A stretch of DNA of 64,000 nt from Capitulum mitella (taxonomy: Eukaryota > Arthropoda > Thecostraca > Pollicipedomorpha > Pollicipedidae). The stretch spans positions 6,200,001-6,264,000 of the forward strand of contig CP099850.1 in NCBI GenBank assembly GCA_030062745.1, read 5' to 3'. How positions within the stretch are numbered: position 1 is the stretch's first letter; each line of letters starts with the position of its first letter. The position numbers and the translations under genes were made by a program. Below the pieces are notes generated by a model, which worked only from the letters and a program-made list of their open reading frames with translations, was not told where the DNA came from and searched no databases. This document shows positions 58,790 to 64,000 of the stretch, one piece after another.

Positions 58790-61660
58790 ATAGTTAGCCT
58801 AACTCAGAGTCAGTGTGTTACTAAACTGTAAACTTCCTGGAAAGCGAAAGACGCTCCAACTTGCCAATAAAAAAAAACATAGCTCACATTAATTTAGCAT
58901 ACGAAAAATTGCTGTCAGCGACTCAGACAGCGAAAGGAATGGGCTAATGAACAACTATTTGTTTACGCAACACTGGATAGGAGTCATTTTGTGCCATTCC
59001 GAACCGAGTGGGAATGCTACAGAAACTGCTCATTTTTAACGTACCGACGGCTTTGCATACGTTAACAGTTTCACGTCATTGTGTTCCAGTTTGCAAAATG
59101 TCTCTAGCCCCCGTCGTGCAAGTCAGTTTTTCAGGCAGTTTTTCCGCGCTCAAAATGCTCGGGACCTGTAAATGTCGCCAAAATGCTGTAACCTCGCATG
59201 GCTTTGGACGACGGCAGGACACGGCTCTAAGCCTTGCTGGAAGTCGTGTGCCTGTGGCGAGGAGGCCGTGCAAAAAGGCTCCGAGAGCTGGCAAAACTGG
59301 GCATGCCTGGCTATTGACCGGCGCTCGAACGACAGAGTTCCGCCGCGCTGAAGCCGAGCACGTTGCGTGTTGTGCTAAATTCCCCGCTTCGTTGCGGCGT
59401 TCGGCGGAACGCGCCATCGAGACGTTTGACGTGTCGGTTTCCAGGTCACGCGGCACATGGACCCCGGATTGGTTGATATACCGTCAAATGCGCGTTCAGA
59501 CACAGAAGCGAAACGCTGCAAGAGGATTTTCATCGGATCCTCAAAAAAGTGATTGTCAGACAAAGGGACCATTGGGTGCTGAATTCCTTGAATTACACTT
59601 CCTTCATTCCTCACAGCCTTTTTCCTTTTACTTACCCGCCTATAGCCCGAGCGATAATCCGCGCTACACCATCCTGCTTTCGGTGACAGGAGGCGGGCCT
59701 TCTGATGAAGAACAGCGTGACGTCGAGCTGCCCGGCTCTCCAAACAGACCCGTGACATCAGCGGCGGACAATTACTCAGCGCCAGGTGGCGGCCGTCGAA
59801 GCTGCGGCTGCAGCTGCCTGCCGTCCAGCTGACGGACCGCGAGACATGCACGGTCAACTGGCCGCGTCACGAGCCGTGCTTACCTCAGCACACAGCTGCG
59901 GCCCGGGCCGGCGGCGGCTCGGCCCGCGCTAAAAACGGTCCGCGTCCGGGTGTTGGCCCGACACGCAGGGTCGCTGTGCTGGCCGACGGGGACGCGCGCA
60001 CTGGCCGGCTCCTGTCCCGCCCCTCCCCCGGCTCGCGCCCTCCCTGATGACAGTTTCGACCAGCAGGCTCCCAGCAAATACTTCATGAGTGATCGTCTGC
60101 CTTGTAACTAAGCCGATCCAAGGTTTCGGCACGACAGGCACGGAGCAAACAGGGGACAGAAAAACCTCCACAAAACGAATTTACGGGTAAAACTGAAGAA
60201 TATCACATGAGATAAACAGGTCGGTGCAAGACGGCGACTCGCCAGCGCTCTGATAGAGGTGCTGAATCACATAAAGCCGACGTGACAGATTAAAAATGTC
60301 ATCCAAGAATGGTTTCAACGCATCCAGGGCGGGGTACAAACCAAGACATGCTTAGGATTGCCCACAAAAAATGCAAGAAATTCGCAAAATAGCAACAATG
60401 GCGATTCACAGTTATCTATAGCCACAATCAGGGTAAGTGCAGCACGTGCTCGTTTAATTCTCAACATCGTCCCCTACAAAATGGCCCATAAAGCCGTTAA
60501 CAGCCGTGATGGCCATCAGCATTTTCGTCATCTGTGCTAATTAAACTACAAGGCTTTGTAATTTACCGACGTGAAACGTGATAGTGCTGCTTCTGGCTAC
60601 AAGCAATTCATTATGCCAGGCTCCTGAAAACGTATAGCTTGCCTGCTGTAATTTCTCACATGGATTTAACGCTTACATAACAGGGAAATAAACAACGAAT
60701 TCTTGTATTCATGCGACGAGGATCTGTTGTCAATTCCACATTATCACACTACTCGTGAAACCCTCCAACGCTCGCAACACGCGGTGACTGCACACGGAGA
60801 CCAAGACCCTAACGGGACGCTAGTTCACCGGTTTTCTCCTAGATGGCAGCACGACGCTAGTTCCTCCGCTGGCCAGCAGAGCGCGTTGCGAGGCCGTCGG
60901 TGGGACGACGATCGTCGGACGGCGATGAGATCACGCATTTTCTCGCAGCGAACGGCGTTAATTGCCCAACAAGAAGACGAAAGAGGCCGATTCACTAGAC
61001 CGGTCACCAGCTGATTGGTCGGGGGCAAACGGTATTTGAAAAGCCCTACTGATCTGCCCGGCCTCCCAGTATTGAGACCGGAGCAGCGTTCGCTGTGGTG
61101 TCGCTGTGATGTAATGAGGTGATGATGACGCTCAGGTCCTGCAACACAGCTGGGATAGGATAAGAGGCTTTAAACGACGTCCCCGCACTATTTTCAATCA
61201 TTGTATGATAAACTGGCTCTGTCAACAAGGCATTTCGCATTTTTCTTCGTGTTTTTTTTTCAGCCACAGCCGCTTGCCTCGTTCCGAACCCTCTTCCAAA
61301 AAACCTGGTTATATGAGGTCGCACAAATGCTGCTCGCTGGCTATACTGCCGAACGGCTGACTAATGTGTCACGGAGACCACGAGGATCAGTTCAAAGTCT
61401 CGACGCATCACCTTACGTTGACAGCAAAGCAAACATCTTGGTGCTGATATTTCTCATCCTTGAAGCATCATCGAAAAGCATTGCCTTTAACTAAACACCA
61501 CACGGCTTGTCAAGGCTTTATTTTTACTTTCAAACTGTTGTCCCGCAGAAGATCCATAAGTGAGCAATGCATGATGTTATGCCATTAATACACAACCAAA
61601 CCTCACTTGAAGAGATTCTTCCATGTGTGTTTTCCATGTGACATGTGTTGTGATCTGAGG
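58790..61660. other. Mixed flank, no recognisable gene
   Basis: GC-rich stretches at about 59650-60090 and 60760-61100 within AT-richer DNA. The 274-codon frame at 59008-59832 has no motif, and its reverse strand is also open in places. It has uneven composition, so I do not call it a gene. Confidence 0.35.
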
Positions 61661-61666
61661 TGGTCA

Positions 61667-61719
61667 TGCTGTAGGTTGTAGCGTTAAAAATCTGCTGTAG
61701 GTTGTAGCGTTAAAAATCT
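61667..61719 (+). repeat. 26-bp tandem duplication
   Basis: TGCTGTAGGTTGTAGCGTTA followed by AAAATC occurs twice in direct succession, at 61667 and 61693. Confidence 0.95.
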
Positions 61720-63229
61720 TATTGTAATGAACATTGTGTCTGAAAGCTCTATCTTTACGGAATTTGGAATAACGTCACGCAAAGTCATCCTGTATCCTAT
61801 TCAACCCTGCTGACATTCCTTTCATTTTTGTGACGGAAAACGCATGCGACTACCAGCCGGTAGTGACTTTTGTTAAGAACGGGGTAAGTTAGATACGTCT
61901 CAGAAATACCGCCCAAATCCTGGACAAAAGTATACGAACATGTGAGGCTAGAATTTCTGCGCACATGAGCACGCGTATATGCATGCAATTGTCGTAAACG
62001 TTTATCTATGTCCGTACAATCCAACAGAGTATGTTTTTTTGCCCGTGGACCTTTCGGAGGAACGAGGAAGTCGCGATGTGAAATGCCGAATGCCATGGAC
62101 ATTCGAATAGCTTTACCTCGTTTTCTCTTGAATCTCCTCTTTCCTTGCAGATGTTTTTTCGTAGGATTAAACTGTCTTTTTTTACTCTATGTTATGTCCT
62201 GCAGGGACGCAGAGCTTAAAGTGTAGTAACCTTCTGTACACTTATCAACGTAAATCAAAATAAAACGTAAACATTAAAATGCCGCGACGAATGTGGTTAA
62301 CACACGGCCTCACCAACACATTCAGCGGTACTCGTCGACGTACTAAACCGTATACTGCTTAATGCTCATTGCTGAACAGGTCATACCTGAACTTTTTCGG
62401 CATCATGGATGCTGGAAATAAAGACAATCGATGAAAATGATCTCACATACAGGGTTTTAACTGGGCCCGTCATGACCCTCATACCTGCGCAGTTCATCAT
62501 GGGAGTGGGTCAGCTTAATTCCCTCTCCTCCAAAATCCAAACTAGTGCTGACTGAGGACTCAGAATGTCATCATTGGGTAGTTCCGTCCTTAGTCGTTCT
62601 AAAATCTCCTATTTCACTTACTTCGAGCGTTGCATCATCGCCCAGGTCAGGTAAAGTTGAGAGATATTATGGTTTATGCCATAGCTCAGGTGACTGTTAC
62701 TTAGTTGTCGGTTTGGCGGTTTTCAGTGTCTTAAAAACCTGAATACGGTTTATATATTCTCTTCTCGGGCATGTGATACGATATCAGGTCAAGGACACCA
62801 AAAAGCCACCCAAAGCTATTTTAGGTCACGGATCTCGCTTTTTGTCACCCACCTTACGATCTGCGGCCGGGTGGTGACCACCGGATTTAAAGTTTAATAT
62901 GATAGGAAATGACGGCCGTACTTTAAAACATAAAACATGTTTTAGACGTTTTAAAGCTTTTTTAACAATTTTCGGAAGGCTAATGAGAGTTTCAGAAACG
63001 TAAATTAAATTGTTCAAAAGATATCAAAAAAAAAAAAAAATGGTAGTCAGACTGACCCCCGTGACGGGGCGGGTTTAACTACGCAAACACCACTGACACT
63101 GATCCCGAATCCCTTCACACAATGATTTCGGTCTTGCTCCATCATCCCCCTCATTGGTAGCTTTATGGAGCGTTTCGTGAATACAGCAAAACAAACTGCG
63201 TTACGTTTACGTGAAACCTCAACCACTGA
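61720..63229. other. No recognisable gene; AGGTCA-containing repeat remnant near the end
   Basis: AT-rich. From about 62785 to 62825, CAGGTCAAGGACACC and TTTTAGGTCACGG resemble the AGGTCA-bearing repeats at 38.2 and 53 kb. A run of about 16 A follows at 63026-63041. Confidence 0.35.
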
Positions 63230-63700
63230 TTGTCCGTTCGGTCTCACGAGGCCTGGGAGGGCTGCTTTGTCAAGAAACCGGCGGCGGTCGCGGCAGCGAT
63301 TGTTCCGTCCGCCCATGAATTGATCCAGATTCTGCTCCTCAATTGGCCGGCGCGCGGGCAGCAGCGGTAAACACCGCCGGCCGGCTCCACAATGGCACCG
63401 CCGCGGTCCGGCCACCGATTACCGCCGATTGGCCGCTTCCTCCGAGGCCGGGATGAATCAATGAACACAGCCGGCCCGTGTCGTGCAGCCGTCATTAGGC
63501 GCGGCCAATCGTGGGAGCGCCGGGCGCCGCTGCGTCCGGTCCGCGGCCCGGCCGGCGGCGGCTCTTTGTTGTTGCTTCCGCGCTTCCTCGCCGGCCCCTG
63601 ACGGCCAGTGGACTGGCGTGCTGACCTGGGAATGGGTGGACGAGAATCGCGCAAGTTTGGAACGTACACCGTCAAGCGCCTGGAATAAAGCGAGACGGGA
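63230..63700. other. GC-rich island at the 3' end of the window
   Basis: CpG-rich, with GATTGGC/GCCAATC motifs (CCAAT-type) and GTCATTAGG and AATCAATGAAC AT-cores. Frames on both strands overlap and show no family motif. Similar in kind to the islands around the Iroquois gene. Confidence 0.3.
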
Positions 63701-64000
63701 AATGAAAAAGGGGACGATGTAAAGGAAGGCTTGACTCACGGCGATCAATACGCAAAAAATGTTGTTAATGCCAAAATTTAGTTATTTTGGTGCTTTAACT
63801 TATTTTGAGGTGTCAAAGCACAAAGGGCGACAAAGGAGCGCAGAGATGTAGAATCATAGGTTGAGTGCTCGGAGAGCCCGCTGAATGATGGTGTACGACA
63901 TTCTTGGACGTCTTCTTGGTATTTACTGGCCTGTATGCCGTATGGTGCTGTTCGTAAAGGTGAAAATGAATTATGTAGAATCTGTTTGTTTCCACCTTCT

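Noticed and set aside
59008..59832. 274-codon frame downstream of the gene
   Set aside because: No recognisable domain, composition changes along its length, and an overlapping reverse frame is also open.

Overview
This is a eukaryotic, animal-type window. It holds one recognisable host gene, an Iroquois-class TALE homeobox gene of the araucan/caupolican type, on the + strand with coding exons from 19439 to 45084 and a probable last exon at 49356-49404. The six segments join in frame to a predicted protein of 540 residues. The conserved N-terminal cysteine motif, the QNPYPSIGVD motif, the [16 protein letters not shown] lead-in to the homeodomain and the KPKIWSLADTA Iro box resemble arthropod Ara/Caup more than Mirror. 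Together with long introns, very GC-rich exons and islands, and AT-rich transposon-laden spacers, this suggests a non-insect arthropod, perhaps a crustacean. That placement is inference.

Layout. 1-5.5 kb is a decayed Ty3/gypsy-type retrotransposon (+) whose reverse transcriptase is split by about 2.2 kb of nested insertions: a foldback-like element with inverted arrays of a roughly 15-nt unit, and a 5'-truncated Jockey/I-like LINE fragment on the - strand. 5.5-19.1 kb is non-coding 5' flank with a GC island, hairpins and several short non-autonomous repeat families. 19.1-49.4 kb is the Iroquois gene. Its introns are about 3.0, 3.6, 17.1, 0.3 and 4.3 kb. The 17-kb intron 3 lies just upstream of the homeodomain exon and carries GC islands, several minisatellites, a hAT-type MITE and a head-to-head pair of Penelope-like retroelements with GIY-YIG endonuclease remnants. 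49.4-64 kb is 3' flank with further GC islands and dispersed AGGTCA-containing repeats.

No bacterial-type operon, CRISPR array, rRNA or intact tRNA gene was seen, and no intact transposase or polymerase. No clearly new protein system was found. The observations most worth checking are the two possible ends of the Iroquois protein, the inverted Penelope pair in which one copy has lost its catalytic YVDD block and carries a hammerhead-like terminus, the foldback element, two hAT MITE copies with 8-bp target duplications, and GC-rich islands and palindromes that could be Iroquois regulatory DNA.
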